Positions 44,850-55,904 of a stretch of 64,000 bases of DNA are shown here, in pieces. Source of the DNA: Dactylonectria macrodidyma (Eukaryota; Ascomycota; Sordariomycetes; Hypocreales; Nectriaceae); NCBI GenBank assembly GCA_020744425.1, contig JAGMUV010000018.1, positions 186,001 to 250,000 on the forward strand, read 5' to 3'. Within the stretch, counting starts at the first letter, position 1. Each line of letters starts with the position of its first letter. Made by a program: the position numbers and the translations under genes. Below the pieces are notes generated by a model. That model worked only from the letters and a program-made list of their open reading frames with translations. It was not told the DNA's origin and searched no databases.

Positions 44850-45929
44850 AATCGGATCATGAGCTTCGCTGCCCGAAGACTTGGGGTGACCTGGCCAAAG
44901 TAAGGAGACGTTTTCAAAGTGAGAGGGAAACGTACTTCAGGATGACTTTCTTTAGGAAGCCGTCGAGCCCAAGAGAATCGATGCCACCTCGCATCTTTAT
45001 CATGTTGGTAAAGGCACGAAGGTGGACCTCCCACTCGTCGAGGTTACCAAGACTGAACTAGATCCACCCGAGATATCACCTCAGTATGCATTCTGCACAA
45101 TAGTGATTGGAAGCAGGGGAATTCATACCGAATCACCAACCAATACCATTACCATACAAATGGTGGCATCGCTGATCCTGGTGTCTTCAGCTGACAATGC
45201 GTTGTTGGTGGACCGGATGCATTGGTGCTTGTAAGCATTATACATGCCACTGTAGTTTTGGAACCCGCTTAAAATCCCCAGGCTATGACAAGACTGCAAG
45301 AAAATCCCTGCAAGGAGACCGAGGTCGGCCAGCGCAAACGGTAGCCAGCACTGTAGCTGCATGCTGGTGAACCAAGGCTTGGTGCTTTCATCAACCACAT
45401 CGCAACTGCTACTGTTTCTTACTTGATGGCAACTGCCATTTCGGAACACGATCATATAGCTAACATCTTGACGGAATATTTGTCAGGCCAGTTTCTAAGT
45501 GTCGAAACCAGGAGGACGGATGTACGCACAATGGTTGAGCAAAAACGTCTCCTTGGCCGAGAGCGCTCGGGCTGGACTCCAATGTGGGTCTTTATTGGAG
45601 AACCAGGATATTTGAATGGGTTCAGGATTTGGGGTTTCACCAGTGAAGGGCGTGCTCTTCTCAACATCCCGCTCTTGAGTATGTCTTGGCAGGGTCTGGT
45701 TTTCAACTCTGGAAGCCACCATGCCCAAGGCCTGGGGACGGCGACGCGGCGGGCCCTTGGACGTCTCATCGGAGAGTAAACGTGCTGAGCGAGACCTTTT
45801 TGCTCGAGCTCGAATATCCTTGGTAGCGTGCGACCTGATCTGGCTGAGGTTACTGGGGGTTATGGCGTCGCACGGATGGGCCACGTTGATGAAGTGAAAA
45901 CCAATGGGCTGGTTCTTCGTCGGCGTCAT
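44850..45929 (-). pseudogene. Fungal transcription-factor-like gene (Fungal_trans_2 type), probably broken
   Basis: The first block starts at ATG 45929 and reads GFHFINVAHPCDA...QIRSHATKD, the N-terminal signature of a family of fungal regulators that lack a zinc cluster. It ends at a stop at 45495 (RPPGFDT). Later blocks include WLPFALADLGLLAGIFLQSC and ISDATICMVMVLVG (45123-45455), then LGNLDEWEVHLRAF and MIKMRGGIDSLGLDGFL (45040-44950). These follow the family's order. The junction after 45495 needs a frame change with no splice site, and the intron between the last two blocks has mismatched phases. It is therefore called a pseudogene, though a complex gene model cannot be excluded. Confidence 0.5.
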
Positions 45930-46509
45930 TATTCCTCGCTATACGGTGATGAGAGAAAGAAGCATGGCAAGGGATTTCTGGACAGTGGTGCGTAAAAGGC
46001 TTGTCCTAACTTGGTATTTGTTCAAGTTGAAGCCCGAGATGCGCGTCAGCTCGAAGCCATCGCGTCGATCCACATTTCTCATCCGTCCAGTTCCGAGCAA
46101 ATTCCTAAATTGGATTAGTCTTATTCTCGCTGACAAGCTTGGGACATCATCAATCGCTTCACTGGCAGGACAGGGCTGGTGATCCATAATAACCGTGGTA
46201 AGCCCTGTGTCAGAACAGACGCTAAAACCTTGCCATCCCGAACAACTTCCCCAATAGGTAGTGTCCTTGATTAACATTTCGTCAGATCACGGTTGCCCTC
46301 CTAAGTTTAGGAAGAGTAGAATGGTTGTCACATGCAATATGGGATCCGATCTATGATCATGAGAAGCGATTCGCTGCCGTGAAAACAAGCGAAGCCCCGA
46401 GGAACAGAATCGCCAATTTACCACCATCTATTTAATGGGTTCGCTTCCCCTCAGGAATCCTTTCCACCACACCTGTTGCGGACCCGAGACACAGCGCTAC
46501 TCACTTGGT
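45930..46509. other. Intergenic, no gene assigned
   Basis: Contains a 112-codon minus-strand frame (45939-46277) without recognisable features, and the promoter of the reductase gene. Confidence 0.35.
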
Positions 46510-47613
46510 ATGGCTAGCGAAACTCCCACAGTGATCCCAAAGGGGTCTCTGGTTCTCATTACAGGGGCCACATCATACCTTGCCTCGTATGTCATCAAGT
46601 ATTTTTTGGAGCACGGCTACCGCGTCCGTGGTATTGTCCGCAACCTCCCCAAGGCCGCATGGCTCACCGAAGAGGTCTTTCCTTCCTTCGCCCAGCGCAA
46701 TCTCTTTGACCTCGTAGAGATTCCGGATCTCGCCGCTTCGAATGCATTTGACAGTGTCATCGCCAATAGCAAGCCCAGTGCTGTCCTACATTTCGCAACC
46801 CCTTTCAATTTCAGCCCAGACCCGAACAAGGTCATTCCTCAAGCCGTCGATGCAGTCCTGAATCTCCTTCGCTCCGCTGTCAAGGAACCTTTCGTCAAGA
46901 GGTTTGTCTACACATCAACTATTGGAACTGTGTATTCGCCCACAAGCGGTTCCCCAGCCACGTTGACAAAAGACTCTTGGAACGACGCTGCATTGGAGAG
47001 GGCATGGGCTCCGCCACCATACGAGCCAGAGCGCGCTCCGTTTGTGTACGCAGCAAGCAAGGTGGAGGCTGAGAGAGCCATGTTCAAGTTTGTGGAAGAT
47101 AACGATCCCGGGTTTACCGTCAACGCGGTGAATCCGTTCTTGGTAATAGGACCAGTACTAAACAAACGCCATCTAAAAGGTACGGGAGGCTGGATTCGTA
47201 ACGTCTACAACGGGGAACCCGGTCTACTTGCTGTTATACCGCCTAGTAAGTCCAGTTCATCCATCTCTAACCTGTCAAAGAACGACTTTACTGACAATCC
47301 ATTCCTAAAAGGTTGCCAGGTCAATGTCCAAGACATTGCAGTTCTTCACGTTGCGGCCGCTTTGGACCCTGGTGTCTGTGGAGAGCGGCTGCTTGCATGG
47401 GGGGAGCCATTCAACTTAAACACGGTCCTGGCTATTCTGCGTCGTCAATATCCTAACCGAGAAATGATCGACGATACTCCTCCTCAGCAGCTGTGCCAAG
47501 CCAGAATTGGTAGTGAAGACTTCTTGCTAAGGCTTTTGAAGAAATGGGGAGGGCGGGACAGATGGATCACATTGGAGCAGGGTGTCCGGGAGGGCATGAG
47601 CCTTGAGCCTTGA
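46510..47613 (+). CDS. NAD(P)-dependent epimerase/reductase (extended SDR, Gre2-like)
   Basis: Two exons, 46510-47245 and 47312-47613, give 345 aa. The 66-nt intron has no stop and lengthens the frame if ignored. The nucleotide-binding loop reads TGATSYLASYV (residues 18-28), a variant of TGxxGxxG. The catalytic residues are Ser136 (YTSTIG), Tyr180 and Lys184 (YAASK). This is the layout of extended short-chain reductases such as methylglyoxal/isovaleraldehyde reductases and cinnamoyl-CoA or dihydroflavonol reductases. They reduce ketones or aldehydes with NADPH in the cytosol. The ATG at 46510 was preferred to that at 46435, which adds a 25-residue extension with two cysteines that is not typical. 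Substrate unknown. Confidence 0.85.
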   Translation: MASETPTVIPKGSLVLITGATSYLASYVIKYFLEHGYRVRGIVRNLPKAAWLTEEVFPSFAQRNLFDLVEIPDLAASNAFDSVIANSKPSAVLHFATPFNFSPDPNKVIPQAVDAVLNLLRSAVKEPFVKRFVYTSTIGTVYSPTSGSPATLTKDSWNDAALERAWAPPPYEPERAPFVYAASKVEAERAMFKFVEDNDPGFTVNAVNPFLVIGPVLNKRHLKGTGGWIRNVYNGEPGLLAVIPPSKSSSSISNLSKNDFTDNPFLKGCQVNVQDIAVLHVAAALDPGVCGERLLAWGEPFNLNTVLAILRRQYPNREMIDDTPPQQLCQARIGSEDFLLRLLKKWGGRDRWITLEQGVREGMSLEP

Positions 47614-47739
47614 ATCAATGGGATCGGGGTCAATTACGTTCCGATAATTGAATCAGACTTGAAGCGCAGATGAATCGAGATAATTAAGTCACCAGAGCTT
47701 TTAATGCGCAACTACGATCCTATATTTGCGAGCCAAGAC

Positions 47740-48583
47740 TTATCCGCCAAAGGTTTCGCCTCCATTATCAAGATACTCCGTCTCAGCTGTCGTCGGCTCA
47801 CGGCCCATGGCCTTGTTCCGGTGCGGATACCGCCCAAACTGTTGGATAATATCGCGGTGCTTCTTCTCAAACGCCACATTGGTCTCTGCCATGGCCTTGG
47901 CCGCCTTCACATTGCGCTGGATAACCTCCCGAGCCCGCCTCTCGAAGTCATCGGCTCCCGGCGAACACGGTCCCTCGGTAAGCGATGACACATCCTTCTC
48001 AAGCAGGGTGTACCCCTCAACTGCCTTGTCATGGGAGGAAAGTGATTCTGAGTGCATGAGAGGCATATAGAACCAGCTGCGGTAGGCAAAATTCCACCGG
48101 ATCTGAGGGCTCTGATCCGGCAAGCCTTGTGCAATGGCTTCCAAGGACACCTGCTGCGCGATGGGGTCAAAGAATCTGAATACAATCTTTGATCGCTCGC
48201 CTCGGTAGCAATTGCGCGGGATCTGGTCAAGGAGAATAACAAGGCTCAGCCAATCAAGCGGTTCGCGTGGTTGAATGGTTCTCAGCACCTCAGCACCCGT
48301 CGTGGCTCCAGACTCGCGGATCGCTTCAAGCACGGGGGCGAAGCGGTCCCTGAATGCAAATTGAGCAACATAATCTCGTTTCTTGGGTAGAGTTTACTTA
48401 CAGACAAATATTGTCGAGTTCTTTCCCACTCATGTACCACCGCCGGTTATGATCTGCCGTCGGCATGATGAAATCCTCTTCATTCTCAAGATGCTCATAC
48501 CAGAACTCTCGAAGGTCCTTGAGAAGAGCCAGTGTTAAGTGCTGCTTGATGAGTCCCCCATTCTTCTGCCCCTGAGAATCCAT
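47740..48583 (-). CDS. DUF924 family protein
   Basis: Two exons, 48583-48402 and 48349-47740, give 263 aa with consistent phases. DUF924 features are clear: LREFWYEHLENEEDFIMP-like N-terminus with a WY pair, LDWLSLVILLDQIPRNCYRG (the conserved DQxPRxxYRG motif), FYMPLMHSESLSSHDKAV and the closing helix with FGRYPHRNKAMGR. This TPR-like all-helical family is found in bacteria and fungi and its biochemical role is unknown. The upstream in-frame extension to 48775 starts with TTG and was not used. Convergent with the reductase gene, 126 bp between stop codons. Confidence 0.85.
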
Positions 48584-50236
48584 GTTGCTGCAAACCTGCG
48601 CTGTCGAACTGAAGGCTACGGTACTTGATGGGTGTAGTCTGCTCCGATTGTGAGATGCTACAGTTGCAACACGTGCTATGAGGGATGTCGCGAATCCAAT
48701 GATGGCACCTTGAGAACCTGGCACTTTTTTCAGTATCTTAATCCACAAGATGAGGGTAGCGATGATAGAAACCAACGTGTTAAGGGCCGTGTGATGCAGC
48801 GAAGGGTGCCTGGGGCCTTAAGAAGAGTCCTCGTAGCCATTGATCACCAGGAAGAGCGGGATCATTACCTTAGATACACCCCTGATGGTAGAACGCTAGC
48901 TAGGTTTCGAGTGGGATGGGTTTGATGCGGGTGTGAGAAGGTAGAATTGAGAATCGTGGCACTCTGGGGGGTAGCCTACTACCTGTTGCGTCGGTTGATG
49001 TGTGGGGCACGCCACACACTCATACGAACTAGCTGTCACGAGACCTACCTATTTCGAGCTCAATACAAGCTATGGAGTACGGAAACAAAAAGTCCGCTGT
49101 ATCAATCTCGGCTCTCTCCGCTCCGACTACCGATCTCACGCTAACTCCTTCGGCCTGCCGCCTGTGTCTTCGGCTTAGATATGTGTTCTTCTTCAATCAT
49201 GTCAGATTCGTAATTAACATGTCACGTAAATTGGAATACACCTCTTGTGGGAGTTGGACTGTTTCTTAGTTGGATGGAACTTCATCACATTTCTATATAT
49301 ACTTGCCAAACGCGGGAGGTACAACCGATCTATTCTTTTCGATACGAAGTTAGATGTTCGATGCAATGCCTGGGAAGCACTCGGCAATTCCTAGAAGGAA
49401 AGTTTCTTCAAAGAGTCTTCGAGCCTCACTCGTTTGAGCTCAGTATACCAGGGTTAGTCAATGTCTACATTCAAGTGTGTCTGCCAATTAGTGCATTAGT
49501 ATTGATAGAACCTGCAAGTATTCCGTTGGTCATATGCCAAAATATTCCACTATGGAAGAATATTTACAGTGGAAGGAGGCAGAAGAAGTTTCGGAGTCGG
49601 CCTCCCTCTTTTGAAGCATCGTCTTGTGTAAGTGGCCCATAGATCCAAGATTTTTCAAGCTAACTTTCTTGCCGTAAACAGCCTCGAGAGTTTTGGCAAT
49701 TTGGCGAATGCTCTTCTTATCACCAATAACTATAAAGGACTAGACTCTATTGCAGACAACACATTACCGTGGTAACTCACATTTCAAGACCCCGACACCA
49801 CCTTCGTCCACAGCTATTGCTGCCACGAATTTAGACGAGTTGGCGTGAGTAGTCGACTCCCAGGTTTCATCCCTGGAGCCCCAATAAGAAAAAGTAATCG
49901 GCTATGGATTCCAAGCCCCAAAGAAGCGACTCCAAAACGTTTCATGACGACGCCGATGGTCGTTGTTGCGATAACTAACACTAGGTGACTGAAACATTCC
50001 ATGAACGGAAAATATTCCGTCATCCATCGTATATCGGTCTATCTCAGAGTCCGATAGGTACTCAGGGGTGGATCTGTTCTGGCATTTTCAAGCCCGAAAG
50101 AAGCAATGAGGGATTATCAATGCAATAATCGCAAAAATACACGCGAAACCACAACGACCCATAGAATCTCGGCTTTCGCTTCTAGTCAGCGACCCGGGAA
50201 ACAGCGAGCCTGAATGGGGATATTTTAAGGCTGCAG
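48584..50236. other. Intergenic, no gene seen
   Basis: 1.65 kb with short frames only; no domain or splice-linked coding sequence recognised. Confidence 0.45.
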
Positions 50237-50259
50237 GACGGTCTTGGCGTTCACCGAAA
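50237..50259. promoter_or_regulatory. Conserved 23-bp element upstream of the GST gene (CGG-N12-CCG)
   Basis: GACGGTCTTGGCGTTCACCG followed by AAA. It matches 53055-53077 at 22 of 23 positions. CGG and CCG halves are separated by 12 bases, a layout used by dimeric Zn2Cys6 regulators. It lies about 320 bp before the GST start codon. Confidence 0.45.
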
Positions 50260-50576
50260 CTCCGAGCTATAGACGATCTGATTGGGTCAAATTGCATCAA
50301 CGACGGCTCGAAATATGGGTGTCTCCAGAAATTGGTTAGAGAGTGTCGGCTCTCGGTGGTTGATCAACAGAGCTAGCATAGTCAGAGTGGGGACTCAACA
50401 TGGTGAAAAAGGGTTGACGTAAGCATGGCATTTGTAATCAGTATCGTTCATATGCTTCGTACAAACTTCTCAAGTATATCTAACATGATTTCTTGTCCTC
50501 ATGGTGGTCGACAACATTGCAGTGTTGTCAGCTATTATCTCTTACCTACCTCCCTTGACCGACCTACTTGAATCAG

Positions 50577-51287
50577 ATGAACTCCTCTCACCGGCTGGAT
50601 ATGGATCGATTAAAACCTCTTCTTTTCTGGAGCCACCTTCACGGTCCCAATCCATGGAAGGTGGCTGTGGTGCTTGAAGATCTGGAAGTTCCATACGAGA
50701 CGAAATTCATTCAATTTCCCGAAATGAAACAGCCCCCCTACGAAAAGATCAACATCAACGGGCGTGTTCCGGCTATTGAGGACTCGAACACAGGGATCAC
50801 TCTTTGGGAATCAGGCGCTATTCTCGAGTACCTGGTCGAAACCTACGACAAAGCAAGGACCATCAGTTTTGCACCCGGTACTTCAGACTACTTCCAAGCT
50901 AAGCAGTGGCTACATTTTCAAATGTCTGGGCAAGGACCATACTTTGGCCAAGCACTGTGGTTCCATAAATATCATTCTGAAGAGGTTCAAAGCGCAAAGG
51001 ATCGGTATCTGAAGGAGATCCGCAGAGTTTGCGACGTACTGAATCGGCATCTGGATGGACGTGAATACTTGGTTGGTGGAAAGTTCAGCTATGCGGACGT
51101 TGCGTTCATTCCATGGTTCAAGCTTGTCTTTGGCTCTTGGTATGACATTACCACCCCTGGCGTGTTTGCAGATAAAATCCAGTTGGAGGAGAATTTCCCA
51201 CACGTTGCGGCTTGGCTGAGCAGACTCGAGCAGAGGCCTTCTGTCACGAAGACTTTCCAGGATAGGGCTGAACTTTTGGCAAATTAA
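50577..51287 (+). CDS. Glutathione S-transferase (Ure2/GstA-like)
   Basis: A single-exon 236-aa GST. The N-terminal thioredoxin-like domain has FWSHLHGPNPWKVAVVLEDL, KININGRVPAIED with the cis-proline, and WESGAILEYLVETYD (the glutathione gamma-glutamyl site ESxAI). The helical C-terminal domain contains GREYLVGGKFSYADVAFIPW (the GxxxSxAD N-capping motif). Such fungal Ure2-like GSTs conjugate glutathione to electrophiles or reduce peroxides in the cytosol. The ATG at 50577 was chosen over a TTG nine bases upstream; Met at 50601 is an alternative. A conserved CGG-N12-CCG element lies upstream, shared with the NmrA-like gene. Confidence 0.9.
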   Translation: MNSSHRLDMDRLKPLLFWSHLHGPNPWKVAVVLEDLEVPYETKFIQFPEMKQPPYEKININGRVPAIEDSNTGITLWESGAILEYLVETYDKARTISFAPGTSDYFQAKQWLHFQMSGQGPYFGQALWFHKYHSEEVQSAKDRYLKEIRRVCDVLNRHLDGREYLVGGKFSYADVAFIPWFKLVFGSWYDITTPGVFADKIQLEENFPHVAAWLSRLEQRPSVTKTFQDRAELLAN

Positions 51288-51562
51288 GAAAATGTTGTTT
51301 GTCGTCATGAGATCATTACTTCACTACAGATTCCGTCAATATAATATGGGACTACTGAGAGTCTGGACTTTTGTTGGTGAGATTATAAAATTAATTACAG
51401 CGTCTTCAACCAACCTTGCTTCAATCTCTAAGCCTGCAATGGGATAAAGCTGATGGCCGGTGTATCGCCAATAGAGGATTCTCCCGGTTCCAACCTCATG
51501 ATATAAGATGTATCAAAGCACCCAGTTCAGTTATGACATTACAGCACATGGACATTTTTTCT

Positions 51563-52394
51563 TTAGTAGATTCCTGGAATTAAACGGTATGGCACGCGAT
51601 TCTTGATAACTTGCCATTGCTCGCCATACTGATATTTTGTTTAGTGAGAACGTCAAAGGAAAGAGGGTTCGATGACTTACTCTTTCTGAGAGATATGTAT
51701 CGAGGACAGGAACACCTCTTGATACGAAGTCGTAGAAGAAAAACGAGAAGACGGCCAACCCCCACGGCCAGCCCCCGGAAGTGAAGGCATACGCTGCGCG
51801 CCAGATGGTGTAACCACCGTAGTTGATGTGCCTTGCGAGTGAGAAAAGCCCATTGGCATAAGGCTTGCCTTTATTGGCGGGGTTCTTCTTGAAGTATGTG
51901 CGCTGTAGTTCCGAAATCATCTCGGTCAAGATTCCTATGGTGTAAAATGCGACACCAAACAGCACCAATGGAGATTGGGCTACGCCGGCTACTGTCTCCG
52001 AGGTTGGCTGTTGCGAGGTGGCAGCCCAGATAGAGAATACACTATTCAGAGAGTTGAAAACGGTATTGAATGATGCGATGACGAATGCTGATGACGGCGG
52101 CATGTCTTGTTCCGAGACGACAAGTAGGGTTATAATCTGTTTGAGGCTGCTGCCACAAGCCATCAACGAGATTGCGCCAAAATAAGGCTGAAGCTGGGTG
52201 GATGCAGCGTTGACAATCAGTCCACGGTTCACCGGGACCCCACCCAGCAGCTCAATCAACCTGGGGGCCCAGCCTCGTTGAAGAAGGGCATATTGGAGAA
52301 AGGCATCAGCGGCACGAAGTCCGACGAAAATAGATGTGCCAACAAGATTGAAATGCTTGACGCGGGACACGTTGTCCTGGAGCTGCTTTGCCAT
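51563..52394 (-). CDS. DUF1295 / steroid 5-alpha-reductase-like membrane protein
   Basis: Two exons, 52394-51681 and 51628-51563, give 259 aa. About six hydrophobic spans are visible. The C-terminal signature of the DUF1295 family is present: NPANKGKPYANGLFSLARHI, NYGGYTIWRAAYAF, then YLSER joined across the intron to YGEQWQVIKNRVPYRLIPGIY-type text. The second exon supplies the conserved R-Y-G-x-x-W...P-Y-R-x-I-P ending. Members are membrane enzymes related to steroid 5-alpha-reductases and isoprenylcysteine methyltransferases; the substrate here is unknown. The ATG at 52394 was used because extension upstream relies on a TTG. Confidence 0.82.
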
Positions 52395-53054
52395 GGCGAA
52401 GATAAGCAGCGGCACTTGAATGTCGGTGTATAGTGGAAGCAATGACTGAAGACTGATGGGCCCGGACAGTGAGCACTGGAAACATGTAGAATGTCGAATG
52501 GGAGGTTGGGTATGACAGCCACTTATTTAGTATGGCCGAGACTGTGCTTTTTGAGTGATGCCCTCAACATGTTGGAACGAGAGGCACATTGATGCATCGG
52601 TGTTTGTCGGTGTCCGAGGAGCGCTGCTGGGTCACAACGTTTACCGCACCCGGGTAGATTTCAATGCCGAAAGGCGATACCGCCTGAGGGCTAGGGTGAT
52701 CTCGAAGGACAAACGGCCGGTCAGGCTGTAGCGAAAGGATATTTAGGCCCCGCTTAGCTGTTCTTAAGCTTGCCCTGCAGCCGGCCTAAATGCACAACAA
52801 CCAGGCCACAGTGCCGCGGTTGCGAGCACGATAGGTCTAATTCCTCCGCTTTTTACATACTTCCAATTACTTCACCTACTTAATAATATTGGGCCACAAT
52901 GTATCCATAGTAATCATGATCTTGGTCCAGGGTAAAGTTCAGGTAAAGGCCGACGCGAGACGCGGGAGCCGAGGCGCTGAGAGGCATTCGTCGCTTCCCC
53001 ATTTCCCCACCTGCAGTGACATCAAGCAACGGAGCTTTGCCTCTTGCGGCCGAA

Positions 53055-53077
53055 GACGGTCTTGGCGTTCCCCGAAA
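53055..53077. promoter_or_regulatory. Conserved 23-bp element upstream of NmrA-like gene (CGG-N12-CCG)
   Basis: GACGGTCTTGGCGTTCCCCG followed by AAA, differing at one position from the element at 50237-50259. About 380 bp before the NmrA-like start codon. Confidence 0.45.
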
Positions 53078-53203
53078 TGCCGACCTGAGTGCCATGTCAT
53101 TGGTAAGCTTAGGTTATTCACCACCGAACCAGGTTGTTAGGGAACGTACAAGTGGGTGGGCTCTTCAAAGCCGATTACCTAGATCTAGAACACTAGCGTA
53201 TCT

Positions 53204-53226
53204 CGCCGTCTTGGCATTCCCCGGTA
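53204..53226. promoter_or_regulatory. Weaker copy of the same element
   Basis: CGCCGTCTTGGCATTCCCCG then GTA; 17 of 23 positions match the 53055 copy. It lies about 235 bp before the NmrA-like start codon. Confidence 0.3.
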
Positions 53227-53459
53227 ACCGGATCTACGACACTCTGATGAATCAACGAACCATCTCGAAAATCTCGAGAGTCTAATGCTGCGAATATCTA
53301 CACTATAAAGCATGTTCGTCGATTTGACAAATTGGGATAACCACAACACAAACAATACGCAACAAGCTCATCACTCCAGACACCATCTTCCAATCACACA
53401 AAAGCTCTTAATTTCCTCAGTCCATTCGTCACTATTCCAAAACAACCCCCTACGTAACC

Positions 53460-54480
53460 ATGTCTAAGCTCATCACTGTTTTCGGCGCTACTGGAGTCCA
53501 AGGTGGATCTGTCATCCGCGCTATTCTCAACGACCCTGTCCTCTCTAAGGAGTTCAAGATCCGGGGCATTACCCGTGATACCTCTAAGCCCGCCGCGAAG
53601 GATCTTGAGGCTCAGGGTGTTGAGCTTGTATCGGTATGTCACACTGCTCGCTTGCCATCTTCACACATTGACTCATGCCTTGACTAGGCCGATATGTCCT
53701 CGGCTGAACAAGCCGCTCCTGCCGTCAAGGGTGCCCATTCCGTCTTCCTGATCACCAACTTCTGGGAGAGCACCTCTGAGGATGTCGAAGTCGCCCAGGG
53801 CAAAGCCGTCACCGACGCCAGTAAGGCTGCTGGCGTCAAGCACCTCATCTTCTCCTCTCTGCTCAACACGACTGAAATTAGCGGTGGTCGCCTGCCAAAT
53901 ATCACTCACTTCGTAGGCAAATCTAGGATTGAGCAGTACATTCGCGACAGCGGTGTCCCTGCCACCTTTGTGTTGCCAGGCTTCTACATGTCTAACATGT
54001 TCACCATGATCAACAAGGGCGAAGATGGAAACTATACGCTCGCCCTCCCGGTAGATTCTGAGAAACCGCAGGTGCCCCTGTTTGACGCTGCTAGCGATAC
54101 TGGTAAGTTACATTAATCGACAACGAAACTCCACAAAGCTAATAAACAAAGGTAAATTCGTCAAGGCTGCACTTGAGAAATACCCAAGCTATGTTAACCA
54201 GCGAATTTATGCCGCCACCGCATACTATACACCGGCTCGAATAGCATCCGAGTTCTCCGAAGTCATTGGAAAGCCTACTGCTTCGGTGAAGGTTCCCTCT
54301 GAAGTATTCAAGTCGTTCCTACCGGCGCCCATTGCGCAAGAAATGCTTGAAAACATGCTCCTCCTCGAAGACCCAGGATACTACGGCAAGGCTGACCTCG
54401 CGGAGAGCTTGAGTCTTGTTAGCGAAAAGCCTACTACTTGGAAGTCTTTCGTGGAGCAGAACAAAGAGAAGTGGCTCTAA
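53460..54480 (+). CDS. NmrA-like family NAD(P)-binding protein
   Basis: Three exons, 53460-53633, 53688-54102 and 54152-54480, give 305 aa with consistent phases. The nucleotide-binding motif is VFGATGVQGGSV (residues 7-18), typical of NmrA-like atypical SDRs. ADMSSAEQAAPAVKGAHSVF and HLIFSSLLNT also match the family, and GKSRIEQYI replaces the usual YxxxK. Members sense NAD(P) redox state and regulate nitrogen-metabolism GATA factors, or act as reductases in secondary metabolism. Length about 300 residues is normal. The start ATG is in a favourable CACC-like context (AACCATGTC). Confidence 0.88.
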
Positions 54481-54950
54481 ATAATGGGAGCTTTTCTAGG
54501 ATTGACCATGAATTATCGTTGATTTGAGGAAGCAGTGGCTGTGTCATTTCATTCAGATTTACAGCATCCCTGGTCTCTACTCGCTTGTGAAGGAAAGGCT
54601 TGGCTTTTTGACTCAAGATGACTTTAGAGTTAGCAAGTTTAATCTTGAAAAATTGGTTCCCATTCCGGTGTTGTTATTATTCGATAGAGATGCGATATTC
54701 AGTTGAGAGAGATTGAACCTCATCATTTGTGTCTTCTAGAAAACTGTGTTTTTTTATGTTGCCATGTGCCATTGGAGCAGACAGCTATAATGATGGGAGA
54801 TATGGACCAAGAAACGAAACAGTACTAGAATGAGTTAACAGAACTAGCCTCCTCTTGATAGTCATCTCGACTCTAGAAGTCAAAGTATTCTCCAGTACAC
54901 CTCGTGCAGACAGTATCTTGGCACTGAACTATATCGGACAATAACTGACG

Positions 54951-55628
54951 TCATTCGTAGATCCCATTTTCGGTGAACTTGATTATAAAAATTCGACCTG
55001 AGGAGCAGACCAGAGCCGCTGTCGAGGTCATGATAGCAGTCTTTGGTCGACGCCAATCTGGGCTCTGTGGCATATATTCTGAAGGCAGCCAAAGAAGTCG
55101 TTTTGAATCAGCTGTTATCCAATCCCCGTTAGGAGAGAAGCTCAACACCGGGGCGTTCTTGGTTGAGGAGTGAAGGGTGGATTCATCAGGTCCATGTTTG
55201 AAAGTTCCGATGTCAGTATAAAGTTCGTTATTCGTTGGCGAGAATGAGAAGTGATGTGTGGTGAGAGCCGTGAAGAAGGTTCTTGTGTAGTGACCGGTTG
55301 ATATGTCCCATATCCTTATCTTCCCATCCGATGAACCTGAGAGTATCTGATTTCCATTGGGAGTGAAGGCCCACGAAGTCGTTGGGTTGTGGTCGAACAT
55401 GTCGCAGGTCTCCAGGGTAATCCGCTGGTCCGTGTCTATATCCCAAAATTCGACGACCTTTGATGCCAATGCAATCAACTTCATATCAGGCGAGAACAAT
55501 ACCGAGAAACCAACATTTCTTGTGCATTCTGAGTGGCTGAATTCTGAAACTTGAACCAGGTGTATCTCCGCCTCAGAGCACCACGTCAGAACCCACATCC
55601 GAAATTTCTGATGTCTCGATTGAATCAC
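54951..55628 (-). pseudogene. WD40-repeat C-terminal remnant of an NLR-type protein
   Basis: A 225-codon frame without an ATG at its start (first codon GTG). It reads as the last WD40 blades of fungal NACHT-WD40 receptors: ILSGSSDGKIRIWDISTG is a complete blade end, then FSPNGDWITADSKRLLWLPS and a closing strand GRIFIIKF, which is the usual ending of these proteins. No N-terminal effector, NACHT domain or earlier repeats are present upstream. Such receptors control non-self recognition and cell death. This fragment is a 3' relic; it could also be an exon of a gene whose remainder is lost. Confidence 0.65.
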
Positions 55629-55904
55629 CTAGCTCGTGTTACATCCCGTTTCGAATCTCCGCGTCTAGGAAAGACCTTGTTCGCACTTAGGTGACGCAAC
55701 TGCTATCTCAACGACGAGTGATCAATATAGTAGATCACTTCTCCCTTGGGTGGCGAACACGCGGGGTCTATGTGTTCGCCAAAAACACCCTGCTTCGAAT
55801 ACAGCAGAACGTGTATTCTGTTAGCAAATTAGAAATTAAAGAGCCCTGTTATACTGCCAACTTTCTTCTAATGGTGTTTTGTTATTTGTCTGGTTTCCCT
55901 GTCC

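Larger units (their letters stand above)
52395..53459. promoter_or_regulatory. Divergent intergenic region (DUF1295 and NmrA-like genes) with two CGG-N12-CCG-like elements
   Basis: 1065 bp between the start codons of the two genes. It contains 53055-53077 (22/23 match to the GST-upstream element) and a weaker relative at 53204-53226. No gene seen inside. Confidence 0.45.

Noticed and set aside
45423..45779. 118-codon plus-strand frame
   Set aside because: Antisense to blocks that match a fungal regulator family; its own product has no recognisable features.
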